From assembly GCF_024756255.1 (NCBI RefSeq), contig NZ_JANUHB010000003.1, positions 372,001-436,000 on the forward strand: a DNA stretch of 64,000 nt, written 5' to 3'. A program made the position numbers and the translations under genes. The notes under the pieces were generated by a model, which had not been told where the DNA came from, did no database searches, and worked only from the letters and a program-made list of their open reading frames with translations. Shown here in pieces: positions 18,582 to 27,385 of this stretch (positions are counted from its first letter, which is position 1; every line of letters starts with the position of its first letter). Source of the DNA: Massilia agilis (GTDB taxonomy: Bacteria > Pseudomonadota > Gammaproteobacteria > Burkholderiales > Burkholderiaceae_D).

Positions 18582-20330
18582 ATGCTGCACCCTCAGGTTT
18601 TGCCATCAACGCCCGCCAGTCCGGCGGCCGACAATAGCCGTACCCTGGTCGACGTTGTCGCCAGCGTCGACGAATACCTCGAGCGCGCCGACTGGCGCGT
18701 GCGCGCCAACGCCAACCAGGGCTATTCGCTCGGTGGCCTGATCCTCAACGTATCGGGCAAGGTGATCGCCAACTATTGGCTGTCGCAGGTGTACCCGCCC
18801 GAGATTGGCCAAGCGCACCGCGAAGCCGATTTCCACATCCATGACCTCGATATGCTGTCCGGCTACTGCGCGGGCTGGTCGCTGCGCCAGGTGCTGTACG
18901 AGGGCTTCAATGGCGTGCCGGGCAAGCCCGAGGCCGACCCGCCCAGGCACTTTTCCACCGCGCTGGGCCAGATGGTGAACTTCCTCGGCACCCTGCAGAA
19001 CGAGTGGGCGGGGGCGCAGGCGTTCAGTTCGTTCGACACCTACCTGGCGCCGTTCGTGCGCAAGGACGCCCTGGCCTACGAGCAGGTGCGGCAGGGGATG
19101 CAGGAGTTCATCTACAACCTCAACGTGCCATCGCGCTGGGGCACGCAGACACCGTTCACCAACCTCACCTTCGACTGGGTGTGCCCGGAAGACCTGCGCG
19201 AGCAGGTGCCGGTCATCGGCGGCGCCGAGATGCCGTTCGCGTACGGCGACCTGCAAGAAGAGATGGACCTGATCAACCGCGCCTACATCGAGGTGATGAG
19301 CGCGGGCGACCGGCGCGGCCGCGCGTTCACCTTCCCGATCCCGACCTACAACATCACCAGCGACTTCCCGTGGGAGTCGCCCAACGCCGAGCGCCTGTTC
19401 GCGATGACGGCCAAGTACGGCCTGCCGTACTTCCAGAACTTCCTGAACTCGGACATGAAGCCGAACCAGATCCGCTCGATGTGCTGCCGCCTGCAGCTGG
19501 ACCTGCGCGAGCTGCTCAAGCGCGGCAACGGGCTGTTCGGTTCGGCCGAGCAGACCGGGTCGATCGGGGTGGTGACGCTGAACTGCGCGCGCCTTGGCTA
19601 CCTGTACGAAGGCGACGAGCAGGCCCTGATGGCGCAGGTGGACCGCCTGGCCGACCTTGCGCGCGACAGCCTGGAGATCAAGCGGCGCCTGGTGCAGCGC
19701 CTGATGGACGAGGGCCTGTTCCCGTACTCGAAGCGCTACCTGGGCACGCTGCGCAATCACTTCTCGACCATTGGCGTGAACGGCGTCAACGAGATGGTGC
19801 GCAACTTCAGCGGTGGCACGGCGGATATCAGCAGCGAACAAGGCCACGCGCTGGCGCTGCGCTTGCTGGAACGCCTGCGCGAGCGCATGCGTGCCTACCA
19901 GGAGGAGACGGGCAACCTGTACAACCTCGAAGCGACACCGGCCGAAGGCACCACCTACCGCTTCGCCAAGGAAGACCGCAAGCGCTGGGCCGACATCCTG
20001 CAGGCCGGCACCGCGGAACGCCCGTACTACACCAACTCGACCCAGCTGCCGGTCGGCTTCACCGACGATCCGTTCGAAGCGCTCGCGCGGCAGGACGAAC
20101 TGCAGACCCGCTACACGGGCGGCACGGTGCTGCACCTGTACATGCGCGAGCGCATCTCATCGGTCGAGGCGTGCCGCAACCTGGTGCGCACCGCGCTGTC
20201 GCGCTTCCGTCTGCCGTACATCACGGTCACGCCGACGTTTTCGATTTGCCCGGTTCACGGCTACCTGGCCGGGGAACACGAGTTCTGCCCGCGCTGCGAC
20301 GAGGAACTGCTCGCGCGCCGCGCTTCCTGA
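18582..20330 (+). CDS. nrdD: anaerobic (class III) ribonucleoside-triphosphate reductase, main subunit lacking the glycyl-radical tail
   Basis: A 582-residue catalytic subunit that reduces ribonucleotides without oxygen. The class III core is clear: GYSLGGLILNVSGKVIANYWL, ADFHIHDLDML, the active-site loop MCCRLQLDLRELLKRGNG and the finger-loop Cys in VVTLNCARLGY. A zinc-binding end reads CPVHGYLAGEHEFCPRC. There is no N-terminal ATP-cone. The protein stops right after the zinc motif, so the glycyl-radical loop that normally follows is absent; it is encoded as a separate gene 29 bases downstream in another frame. The start ATG has GGAG eight bases before it. A B12 riboswitch lies upstream. Confidence 0.94.
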   Translation: MLHPQVLPSTPASPAADNSRTLVDVVASVDEYLERADWRVRANANQGYSLGGLILNVSGKVIANYWLSQVYPPEIGQAHREADFHIHDLDMLSGYCAGWSLRQVLYEGFNGVPGKPEADPPRHFSTALGQMVNFLGTLQNEWAGAQAFSSFDTYLAPFVRKDALAYEQVRQGMQEFIYNLNVPSRWGTQTPFTNLTFDWVCPEDLREQVPVIGGAEMPFAYGDLQEEMDLINRAYIEVMSAGDRRGRAFTFPIPTYNITSDFPWESPNAERLFAMTAKYGLPYFQNFLNSDMKPNQIRSMCCRLQLDLRELLKRGNGLFGSAEQTGSIGVVTLNCARLGYLYEGDEQALMAQVDRLADLARDSLEIKRRLVQRLMDEGLFPYSKRYLGTLRNHFSTIGVNGVNEMVRNFSGGTADISSEQGHALALRLLERLRERMRAYQEETGNLYNLEATPAEGTTYRFAKEDRKRWADILQAGTAERPYYTNSTQLPVGFTDDPFEALARQDELQTRYTGGTVLHLYMRERISSVEACRNLVRTALSRFRLPYITVTPTFSICPVHGYLAGEHEFCPRCDEELLARRAS

Positions 20331-20359
20331 TCACCCACCGAACCAAGAAAGGAAATCCC

Positions 20360-20542
20360 ATGTCCGACAAACACCAACAACACCAGCTCGCCGAGAATGA
20401 ACGCCAGCGCTGCGAGGTCTGGACCCGCGTGATGGGCTACCACCGCCCGGTATCGGAGTTCAACCCCGGCAAGCAGGGCGAGCACCACGAGCGCCGCCAC
20501 TTCACCGAAGCGCGCGCGCTGCCGGCGATGGCGCATGCGTGA
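20360..20542 (+). CDS. separate glycyl-radical domain of class III ribonucleotide reductase
   Basis: A 60-residue protein whose core, CEVWTRVMGYHRPVSEFN with GKQGEHHERRHF after it, is the C-terminal glycyl-radical segment of NrdD (usual form CEVYSRVxGYxRPVxxWNxGK). The radical would form on Gly26 in RVMGYH. It has its own ribosome site, AGAAAGGAAATCCC, before ATG. It sits in a different frame from nrdD, beyond the nrdD stop codon and a 29-base gap, so it is a genuine separate gene and not a simple frameshift. Its end overlaps nrdG by eight bases. It must bind the main subunit and be activated by NrdG for the enzyme to work. Confidence 0.9.
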   Translation: MSDKHQQHQLAENERQRCEVWTRVMGYHRPVSEFNPGKQGEHHERRHFTEARALPAMAHA

Positions 20543-21218
20543 ACAGAAGGAGGTGGCGGTCGGCGGACTGGCGCCGTTCACCACCATCGACTTCCCGGGA
20601 CGGCTGGCCGCGGTCGTGTTCATGCAGGGCTGCCCGTGGCGCTGCGGCTACTGCCACAATCCGCACCTGCTGCCGCGCGCCCCGGCTGCGCCCGGCGCCC
20701 CGTCGTGGCAGCAGGTATTGGCGTGGCTGCACACAAGGCGTGGGCTGTTGGACGGCGTGGTGTTCAGCGGCGGCGAGCCGCTGTTGCAGCGCGGCCTGCC
20801 GGATGCGCTGGCCCAGGTGCGAGCGCTCGGTTTCGCCACCGCTCTGCACACGGGCGGCCCCTACCCTGAACGGCTGCAGGCCGCGCTGCCGCTGCTGGAC
20901 TGGGTTGGTTTTGACGTGAAGGCGCCATTCGACCTTTACGAACGCATCACCGGCGTGGACAGCGGGGACGCCGCGCGCGAGTCGCTGCGGCTGTTGTTGG
21001 CCTCAGGCGTGCCGCATGAGGTGCGCTGCACGGTCGATCCGTCGATGCTGGATCCGGAAGAGGTGGAGAGGATGTCCCGGCAGGTGGCCGGGATGGGAGT
21101 GCGAAAGCTGGTATTACAGCCGGTCCGGCGCGACGGGCAGCGGATCAGTTTTCCCGCACGGACCATGACCGGGGCGGTGCAGGGTGCAGGGGTGCAGGTT
21201 GAACTGAGGGTTGGCTAA
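20535..21218 (+). CDS. nrdG: anaerobic ribonucleotide reductase activating enzyme
   Basis: A 227-residue radical-SAM activase. The iron-sulfur cysteines are Cys33, Cys37 and Cys40 in GCPWRCGYCHNP, and the GGEP motif (VFSGGEPLLQ) binds S-adenosylmethionine. It makes the 5'-deoxyadenosyl radical that abstracts a hydrogen from the glycine of the reductase. It overlaps the glycyl-radical peptide gene by eight bases, so the two partners are made together. The subclass resembles the larger YjjW/NrdG-like activases of about 220 residues. Confidence 0.93.
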   Translation: MREQKEVAVGGLAPFTTIDFPGRLAAVVFMQGCPWRCGYCHNPHLLPRAPAAPGAPSWQQVLAWLHTRRGLLDGVVFSGGEPLLQRGLPDALAQVRALGFATALHTGGPYPERLQAALPLLDWVGFDVKAPFDLYERITGVDSGDAARESLRLLLASGVPHEVRCTVDPSMLDPEEVERMSRQVAGMGVRKLVLQPVRRDGQRISFPARTMTGAVQGAGVQVELRVG

Positions 21219-21316
21219 CGTAGGGTGGGCACTTGTGCCCACGCGGTGATACGCAACGCGTGCGCCCTCTTGACGCGCCACGTGTCAAACGCGTGGGCTC
21301 GAGAGCCCACCCTACC
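21219..21316. repeat. GTAGGGTGGGC compound inverted repeat, copy 2
   Basis: The left arm CGTAGGGTGGGCACTTGTGC...CACGCG (21219-21245) and right arm CGCGTGGGCTCGAGAGCC...CCTAC (21290-21315) are inverted to each other. Each arm is itself a hairpin, GGGCAC/GTGCCC and GGGCTC/GAGCCC. It fills the space between the convergent nrdG and DUF885 genes and could act as a two-way terminator. Confidence 0.9.
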
Positions 21317-21338
21317 GTCCCACCACTCCAGACTGCGC

Positions 21339-23153
21339 TTATTTGCTCGCTGCAATCCAGCGGTCCACCTTCGCCTCCAGCAGCGACAGCGGCAGCGTGC
21401 CCTCGTCCAGCACGATCTCGTGGAACTTCGGCAGGCTGAACTTCTGCCCAAGCGCCTTCTCCGCGCGCTGGCGCAGTTCCTGGATCTTGAGCGCGCCCAC
21501 CTTGTAGCCCAGCGCTTGCGCCGGCCATGCCATGTAGCGTTCGGTCTCGCTGCGCGCCAGCGATTCCGGATAGCCCAGCGTCTCGCGCATGTACTTGATT
21601 GACTGCTCCCGCGTCCAGCCCTTGGCGTGCATGCCGGTGTCCACCACCAGCCGCACGGCGCGCAGCATCTCGTCGTTCAGGTGGCCGAACCAGTCCTCGG
21701 GCTTGTCGTACAGGCCCATCTCGGTGCCCAGCGTCTCGGCATACAGCGCCCAGCCTTCGGTGAACGCGTTGTTCCCGCCGAACTTGCGGAAGTTGGGCAG
21801 GTTCAGCTCCTGCATCAGCGCGATGTGGAAGTGGTGGCCTGGCTGGCCCTCGTGCAGGAACAGCGTCACCATGCCGGTGCTGCCGTACTGTTTTGGATCG
21901 TTCACCACCGACCAGAACACGCCGGGGCGCGTGCCGTCCACCGCCGGCGGCGTGTAGTGGTCGGAGGCGGTGGCGCGCGACAGCTCGGGCTCAAGGCGCA
22001 GGTCGAGCGGTGTCTTCGGCCGCAGTGAGAACAGCTTGGGCAGCTTCTGGCGCAGCTCGGCGTCGAGCTTGCGGTACACGTCGATCACTTCCTTGTCGGT
22101 CTTGAACGGCTTGTACTTGGCCTGCTCCGACACCCACCCCGGCAGGCCCGCGGCCGGGCCGTTGTAGCCCATCTTCGGCCCGATGCGCGCGTACTCACCC
22201 TGGATGCGCGCCACTTCGCGCAAGCCGGTCTGGTGGATCTGCTCGGGCGTGAGCGCGGTCGTGGTCTGGCTGGCCACGCGCGCCAGGTACCAGGCCTTCC
22301 CGTTCGGCAGGGCGCTCCAGCCGGTGCTGGTGCGGCAGTGCGGCAGGTATTCCTTTTCGATGAAGGTCGCAAGGCGCGCCAGTGCGGGGTTGAGCGTCTT
22401 GTCGATCGTGCCGCGATAGGCTTCGGTGAGCTCGCGCTTTTCCGCGTCCGTGAACTTGGCCGGGAAGTGCTTCACCGGCGTGTAGTAGATGTTCTCTTCC
22501 GGCTTGTTCGACACCAGCTGCTTGAACTGCGGCAGGGCCGACTTCATCAGCGCTTGCGGCTGCACGACCCCGGTCTTGATCCCTTCGCGCATGTTGGCAA
22601 TCGCCTGGTCGATCCACGGACCGAGCTGGCGCAGGCGGTTCAGGTAGGCCTTGTAGTCGCGCACCGTGACCAGCGGCTGCGCGCCTTCGCCGCTGGCGTA
22701 GTTCGCGAGCATGACGGGCACGCTGTCCATCTGGCTGATCGGCAGCAGGTGCTCGGGGAAGGGCTCGAAGCGCAGCGCCGTCTTGAGCTCGTAATCGAGG
22801 ATGTCGTAGCTGGTCCGGTCTGTGGCCGTCAGCTGCTCTCGGCGGATTGCGTGCAGCCGCTTGAGGTAGCCCTTGTACAGGCCGAATTGCTTCGCGCGCT
22901 CCGTGGGCGAGATCGACATGCCGATCTGGTCGTAGAAGCGGTTGTCGCCGCTTTCGCCCGCCGCCACAGGGTCGAAGCGCGCCAGCGCGTCATAGTATTC
23001 GTCGGCGAGCGCGCCAAGCTGCTTGGCCGCTTCGCTCACCTGGGCCGGATGCGCGGCGCTGGATGCGGCCGGTGCGGCCGTGTCGGCAGATGCGCCGGCG
23101 CATGCCAAGGCGGCGGCGATGGCGAGCGCGCCGAGTGCGAATTTGTTGTTCAT
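21339..23153 (-). CDS. DUF885-family exported metallohydrolase-like protein
   Basis: A 604-residue DUF885 protein with a signal peptide (1-23, ending GASA). The family hallmark HEGQPGHHFHIAL, a HExxxGHH zinc-like motif, lies near residue 415, and a supporting Glu follows in NNAFTEGWALYAE. YxxxDYELKT and the SATASDHYTPPA region are also typical. The family is widespread in environmental proteobacteria and is thought to contain peptidases or carboxylic ester hydrolases; a substrate cannot be named. It ends 22 bases from a dispersed repeat. Confidence 0.9.
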   Translation of the reverse strand: MNNKFALGALAIAAALACAGASADTAAPAASSAAHPAQVSEAAKQLGALADEYYDALARFDPVAAGESGDNRFYDQIGMSISPTERAKQFGLYKGYLKRLHAIRREQLTATDRTSYDILDYELKTALRFEPFPEHLLPISQMDSVPVMLANYASGEGAQPLVTVRDYKAYLNRLRQLGPWIDQAIANMREGIKTGVVQPQALMKSALPQFKQLVSNKPEENIYYTPVKHFPAKFTDAEKRELTEAYRGTIDKTLNPALARLATFIEKEYLPHCRTSTGWSALPNGKAWYLARVASQTTTALTPEQIHQTGLREVARIQGEYARIGPKMGYNGPAAGLPGWVSEQAKYKPFKTDKEVIDVYRKLDAELRQKLPKLFSLRPKTPLDLRLEPELSRATASDHYTPPAVDGTRPGVFWSVVNDPKQYGSTGMVTLFLHEGQPGHHFHIALMQELNLPNFRKFGGNNAFTEGWALYAETLGTEMGLYDKPEDWFGHLNDEMLRAVRLVVDTGMHAKGWTREQSIKYMRETLGYPESLARSETERYMAWPAQALGYKVGALKIQELRQRAEKALGQKFSLPKFHEIVLDEGTLPLSLLEAKVDRWIAASK

Positions 23154-23235
23154 GAATGGAGTCCTGAGATGGTGTTGGCTTCAAGCGGCGACAAGGATAC
23201 CCCTTGCGCCGCCGAGCCGCCGGAACGCTTGCTGT

Positions 23236-24369
23236 TCAATAGCTCGCCAGTGGCGAAAGTGCGCCGTTCTTGAAGGTGTACACCGTGACGGTGGTCTTTT
23301 TCAGGTTGCCCGCCGGGTCGTAGGCATAGGTGCCCACCACGCCCTGGTAGCTGCCCGAACGCAGTGCCGCGTTCACCTTGGCCGGTTCGACCGAGTTGGC
23401 GGTCTTCATGGCCTGGGCGATGAACATGGTCTGGTCGTAGAACGAGGGTGCGTACACGTCCGGGTCGCGCTTGAAGCGCGCCTTGAATTTGGCGATGAAG
23501 GCCGGGCCGGCCGCTTGCTTCTCGAGGATCGCGCCGGCCTGCGCGCAGCGCACGTTGTCGGCCACGGCGTCGCCGCCCAGCTTGGCCATCTCGGGGCTGC
23601 ACAGCGTGTCGCCGCCCAGGAGCTTGGCGCTCATGCCGAACTGCTTCATCTGGCGCGCCATCGGCGCGGCCTGCGGCGCGTAGCCGCCAAAGAAGATCGC
23701 GTCCACGCGCTTGGCCTTGAGCGCCGTGAGGATGGCCGAGAAGTCGCTCGCCTTGTCGTTGGTGAACTCGCGGCCCACCACGTTCATGCCGGCGGCCTTG
23801 GCGCGGCGCGTGAATTCGTCCGCGATGCCCTGGCCGAATGCGGTGCGGTCGTCGATCACGCCGATGTTCTTGATCTTCAGGTCCTTGGCCGCGTAGTTCG
23901 CCACCGAGCCGCCCACCTGGGTGTCGCTGGCGACGATGCGAAACACGGTGCCGTAGCCGCCCTGCGTGATCTTGGGATTGGTGCCGACCGTGGACATGAG
24001 CACGCCGGCGTCGTTGTAGATGCGCGAAGCGGGGATGGCCACGCCCGAGTTGTATGGCCCCAGCACGTACTTCACGCCCGCGTCCACGAATTTCTGCGCC
24101 ACGTTCACGCCGGCCTTGGGGTCGCCCTGGTCGTCCTCGGACACGAGCTCGAAGCGCACCGTCTTGCCGCCCACCTTGAGCTTCTGCGCGTTGAGCTCCT
24201 CGACCGCGAGGCGCACGCCGTTTTCGTCGTCCTTGCCGGCGAAGGCGTTCGGGCCGGACAGCGGTCCGGACACGCCGATTTTCACTACCTGTTCATCCGC
24301 CGCAGTGGCGTGCGATGCGAGCAGCAGCGCGGCAAGCGCGAGCGGCGCCGCTTTCATGGTCGATGGCAT
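23236..24369 (-). CDS. branched-chain amino-acid-type ABC substrate-binding protein
   Basis: A 377-residue LivJ/LivK-family periplasmic protein. The signal peptide (1-23, ending SHATA) is followed by KIGVSGPLSGPNAFAGKDDENGVRLAVEE, LVSEDDQGDPKAGVNVAQKFVDAGV and GPYNSGVAIPASRI, which are the usual ligand-pocket segments. It should deliver Leu/Ile/Val or a related amide to a LivHMGF permease, but no permease genes are adjacent. GGAG lies before ATG at 24369. The Lrp-type regulator gene starts just upstream on the same strand, so ligand supply and sensing may be linked. Confidence 0.92.
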   Translation of the reverse strand: MPSTMKAAPLALAALLLASHATAADEQVVKIGVSGPLSGPNAFAGKDDENGVRLAVEELNAQKLKVGGKTVRFELVSEDDQGDPKAGVNVAQKFVDAGVKYVLGPYNSGVAIPASRIYNDAGVLMSTVGTNPKITQGGYGTVFRIVASDTQVGGSVANYAAKDLKIKNIGVIDDRTAFGQGIADEFTRRAKAAGMNVVGREFTNDKASDFSAILTALKAKRVDAIFFGGYAPQAAPMARQMKQFGMSAKLLGGDTLCSPEMAKLGGDAVADNVRCAQAGAILEKQAAGPAFIAKFKARFKRDPDVYAPSFYDQTMFIAQAMKTANSVEPAKVNAALRSGSYQGVVGTYAYDPAGNLKKTTVTVYTFKNGALSPLASY

Positions 24370-24436
24370 TACGTTGTCTCCGTTGTTATCGAACGGCCGA
24401 CATCATCGCAGATTTTTCGCCGATGCGGGTAGGCGC

Positions 24437-24928
24437 TCAGGCGGGCAGCCCGTGCGAGATCAGTTCGAGCGGCAGCGCGGTGGTGGACTTGATCTGCTCC
24501 ATCGAGAACGCCGACGACACCCCGGTCAGCTGGGCGGTCTTGATCAGCTTCTTGTAGAAACGGTCGTAGCCGTCGATGTCGGTGGTGACGACCTTGAGCA
24601 GGTAGTCCACGTCGCCGCTCATGCGGTGGAACTCGAGCACCTCGGGCAGCGCCGTCACGGCCGAGGCGAAGCGCTCCAGCCATTTTTCGTCGTGCTCGCT
24701 GGTGCGCACGCTGACGAACACGGTCACCGGCAGCCCCACCTTCTGGCGGTTGACGATGCTGACGCGGCTTTCGATATAGCCCTCTTCCTCCAGCCGCTTG
24801 ACCCTTTTCCAGCACGGGGTGCTGGACAGGCCGACCTTTTCGGACAGGCCGGAAATGGAAAGGGTGGCGTCGGCCTGGAGCGCAGCCAAAATCGCGCAAT
24901 CAAACTTATCGAGTGAATTCATTTTCAA
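24437..24928 (-). CDS. Lrp/AsnC-family transcriptional regulator
   Basis: A 163-residue regulator. The N-terminal helix-turn-helix (about 5-60) reads LDKFDCAILAALQADATLSI then LSEKVGLSSTPCWKRVKRLEEEG, and the C-terminal RAM/AsnC ligand domain includes VLEFHRMSGDVDYLLKV. Close Lrp-type relatives such as DecR/CyuR sense cysteine. It is divergent from the cysteine desulfurase fusion across a 143-base AT-rich region, a layout in which such regulators usually control the divergent gene. The start may be ATG at 24928 or 24922; neither has a clear ribosome site. Confidence 0.92.
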   Translation of the reverse strand: MKMNSLDKFDCAILAALQADATLSISGLSEKVGLSSTPCWKRVKRLEEEGYIESRVSIVNRQKVGLPVTVFVSVRTSEHDEKWLERFASAVTALPEVLEFHRMSGDVDYLLKVVTTDIDGYDRFYKKLIKTAQLTGVSSAFSMEQIKSTTALPLELISHGLPA

Positions 24929-25071
24929 TTTTTGTGATTATGAGAACACTTCTGCTTTATTTTGACCACAAATCAGAGATTTTGGAACGTCTTCTTCTGC
25001 GCAACTTTGTAACATATTACCCAACAATAACACGAACCGAGCCACTATTTTAGGTTTTTGGCAATTTTTTT

Positions 25072-27234
25072 ATGAACAACGAGATTTACCTGGACGCGAA
25101 CGCCACCTGTGCCACCCTGCCTGTCGCCATGGAGGCGGCCGTGGACGTGATGGCGGGGCGCTTCGGCAACCCGAGCAGCAGCCATGCGGCTGGCATACGC
25201 GCCCGCATGGTGCTGGACGAGGCGCGTGCCTGTGCCCGGCGCGTGATCGGCGCGGGCGGCGGCCGGCTGATGTTCACGAGCGGCGCAACCGAAGGCATCC
25301 AGACGGCGGTGGTGTCGGCCCTGGCGCAGGTGCGCGAACGGCAGCTGGCGGGCCAGCCCTGCGGCCGGCTGCTGGTGTACGGCGCGACCGACCACAAGGC
25401 GGTGCCGGAGAGCCTGGCGCACTGGAACCGGCTGCTCGGGACCAACCTGGAACTGGCCTGCCTGCCGGTCGATGGCAAGGGCCGCCACCGGCTGGACGTG
25501 CTGCGCGCGCTGGCGCCGGATGCCGCGCTGGTGTGCACCATGGCGGCGAACAACGAGACCGGCGTGGTCTCGGACCTGGCGGGCATCGAAGCGGTCATGC
25601 GCGAAGAAGGCCGCGAGGCGCTGTGGATGGTGGACTGCGTGCAGGCGCTCGGCAAGCTGCCGCTCGCGCTGGCGGACACCCGCATCGACTACGCGCCGTT
25701 TTCCGGCCATAAGCTGTCGGCCCCGAAGGGCATCGGCATGCTGTACGTGCGCGAAGGCGCGCCGTTCACACCGCTGATCGCCGGCGGCGGGCAGGAAGGG
25801 GCGCAGCGCTCGGGCACCGAGAACATGGCCGGCATTGCGGCCTTTGGCGCGGTGCTCAAGGCGCTGGAGCAGGGCGGCGTGTTCCGCAGCCACGGCGAGC
25901 TCGCGGCGTACCGCGAGCGCATCGTGCTGGCGCTGCGCGAAGCCTTTCCCGGCATCGTGTTCAATGCTCCTTTCGACCTGGCGCTGCCGACCACGATCAA
26001 TTTTTCGGTGCCGGGGCTGGCCAGCCGCGAGGTGCTGGACTTGTTCGACGCGGCGGGCGTGCGCGTGAGCGCGGGCTCGGCCTGTTCGGCATCCAAGGCC
26101 CAGCCGAGCTACGTGCTGCAGGCCATGCAGCTGCCGGCGTGGCGCGCAACCTCCGCCGTGCGGCTGTCCTTTGGCCCGCAGGTGGACGACGCGTTCATCG
26201 ACGCGGCCTGGGCGCGCATCGTCCGCTGCGGCGCTGCGCTGCGTGCCGACCCGCTTGCCTTGTCCGGCGAAGCGCGTGGCGCCGGCGTGCTGCAAATGAG
26301 CTGCAAGGGCCGCGCCGGCTGGCTGGTGTTCGAGCAGCGCGAAGAACTGTGCGTGGCGATCGACCCGCCTGCCGCGCTGGCGGCGCGCATCGCGGCGCTG
26401 GCGCGCTCGCGCGGCTATGCGGTGCGCGCGGTGCTGACGACGGAAGACGACGCGCAGGCGCGCGCCGGCTGCGACGCGCTGTGCAGCGCATTGGCCGAAA
26501 GCGGCGTGCTGTTCGAGGCCGGCTGGCCGCGCCAGGGCGCCAGCGTGCGGCTGGGCGACGGCAGCATCGCGCCGGCGATCAGGATCGGCGACCAGTGGCT
26601 GGCGCGCGTGGCACAGGGCGAGGACGCGTTTTACCTGCTCGGCGCCGCCAACGGCCCGGATCTTCCGGCATCCGATGTGCGCTTTGCCTTCATCGGCGGC
26701 GCCCAGGCGCCCGGTTGCGCCGAAGGTGTGCCGCTGGCGCGCATGCGCGGCGCGACCGAACGGCTTGCCTCGCTGGTGAACGCGGACACGGCCCTGTGCC
26801 GCAGCATCGAATCGGACACGCCTCCGTGGAGCACGCCGGCAGCACTGGCGCACGGCGGCGGCGTGCTCGGCTCGCTGCTGGCGGTGCAGCCGCTGCTGTG
26901 CCGTCCGGCGCTCGCTGGCGTGGCCGACGTCCTGCAGGTCGAGCAGCAGTCGCTGGAGCGCTTCCTGGCCACGCATCCGGATGCGGTGCTGGTCGACGTG
27001 CGCGAACCCGCCGAGCACGCCGCGGGCCCGGCAACGCTCTACGGCCGCGCGGCAGTGAACGTGCCGATGTCGCGGCTGGCCGAGCAGGCCGGACGCTGGC
27101 TGCGCGACGAATCGCGGCCGCTGGTGTTCGTCTGCCGCAGCGGCAACCGCAGCGCGCGCGCGGCCCTGCAGCTGCAGCGGATCGGCTATGCGCAGGCGTG
27201 GCACCTGTCCGGCGGGATGGCGCTGGCGTCGTAG
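25072..27234 (+). CDS. cysteine desulfurase / degenerate beta-lactamase-fold / rhodanese fusion
   Basis: A 720-residue three-part protein. Residues 1-390 are a NifS/IscS-type cysteine desulfurase: His108, the PLP lysine Lys214 in SGHKLSAPKG, and catalytic Cys338 in SAGSACSASKAQPS. Residues about 400-600 look like an ETHE1-type persulfide dioxygenase (GWLVFEQREELCVAIDP, then RGYAVRAVLTTEDDAQA), but the HxHxDH metal motif is replaced by TTEDDAQAR. Residues about 620-720 are a rhodanese with the active loop CRSGNRSA (Cys688). It should take sulfur from cysteine and pass it as persulfide to the rhodanese. The middle part is probably structural or regulatory. Divergent Lrp-type regulator. No strong ribosome site precedes the ATG. 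Confidence 0.88.
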   Translation: MNNEIYLDANATCATLPVAMEAAVDVMAGRFGNPSSSHAAGIRARMVLDEARACARRVIGAGGGRLMFTSGATEGIQTAVVSALAQVRERQLAGQPCGRLLVYGATDHKAVPESLAHWNRLLGTNLELACLPVDGKGRHRLDVLRALAPDAALVCTMAANNETGVVSDLAGIEAVMREEGREALWMVDCVQALGKLPLALADTRIDYAPFSGHKLSAPKGIGMLYVREGAPFTPLIAGGGQEGAQRSGTENMAGIAAFGAVLKALEQGGVFRSHGELAAYRERIVLALREAFPGIVFNAPFDLALPTTINFSVPGLASREVLDLFDAAGVRVSAGSACSASKAQPSYVLQAMQLPAWRATSAVRLSFGPQVDDAFIDAAWARIVRCGAALRADPLALSGEARGAGVLQMSCKGRAGWLVFEQREELCVAIDPPAALAARIAALARSRGYAVRAVLTTEDDAQARAGCDALCSALAESGVLFEAGWPRQGASVRLGDGSIAPAIRIGDQWLARVAQGEDAFYLLGAANGPDLPASDVRFAFIGGAQAPGCAEGVPLARMRGATERLASLVNADTALCRSIESDTPPWSTPAALAHGGGVLGSLLAVQPLLCRPALAGVADVLQVEQQSLERFLATHPDAVLVDVREPAEHAAGPATLYGRAAVNVPMSRLAEQAGRWLRDESRPLVFVCRSGNRSARAALQLQRIGYAQAWHLSGGMALAS

Positions 27235-27385
27235 CCGATGGGCTGGCGAACTATGGCGTAGATGAGACAGGGATGGGACGGATGGCACTGCTTGCGGCTA
27301 CACTACGCGCGGGCACGCCGTCCAGCCAGGCTGGCGTGCGACAGGCCGCTTGCAGCGGGACATTACAAACAGCACCAACCCATCC

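Noticed and set aside
20328..20362. A simple frameshift or sequencing error that broke nrdD in two
   Set aside because: The downstream gene has its own ribosome site and start codon, an extra N-terminal stretch before the glycyl-radical motif, and a 29-base gap after a regular stop codon. A single base change could not join them cleanly.
25045..27288. A 747-codon open frame on the minus strand opposite the cysteine desulfurase fusion
   Set aside because: Its composition is that of an antisense GC-rich frame (long runs of Arg, His and Ala). The plus-strand frame has three recognisable domains.
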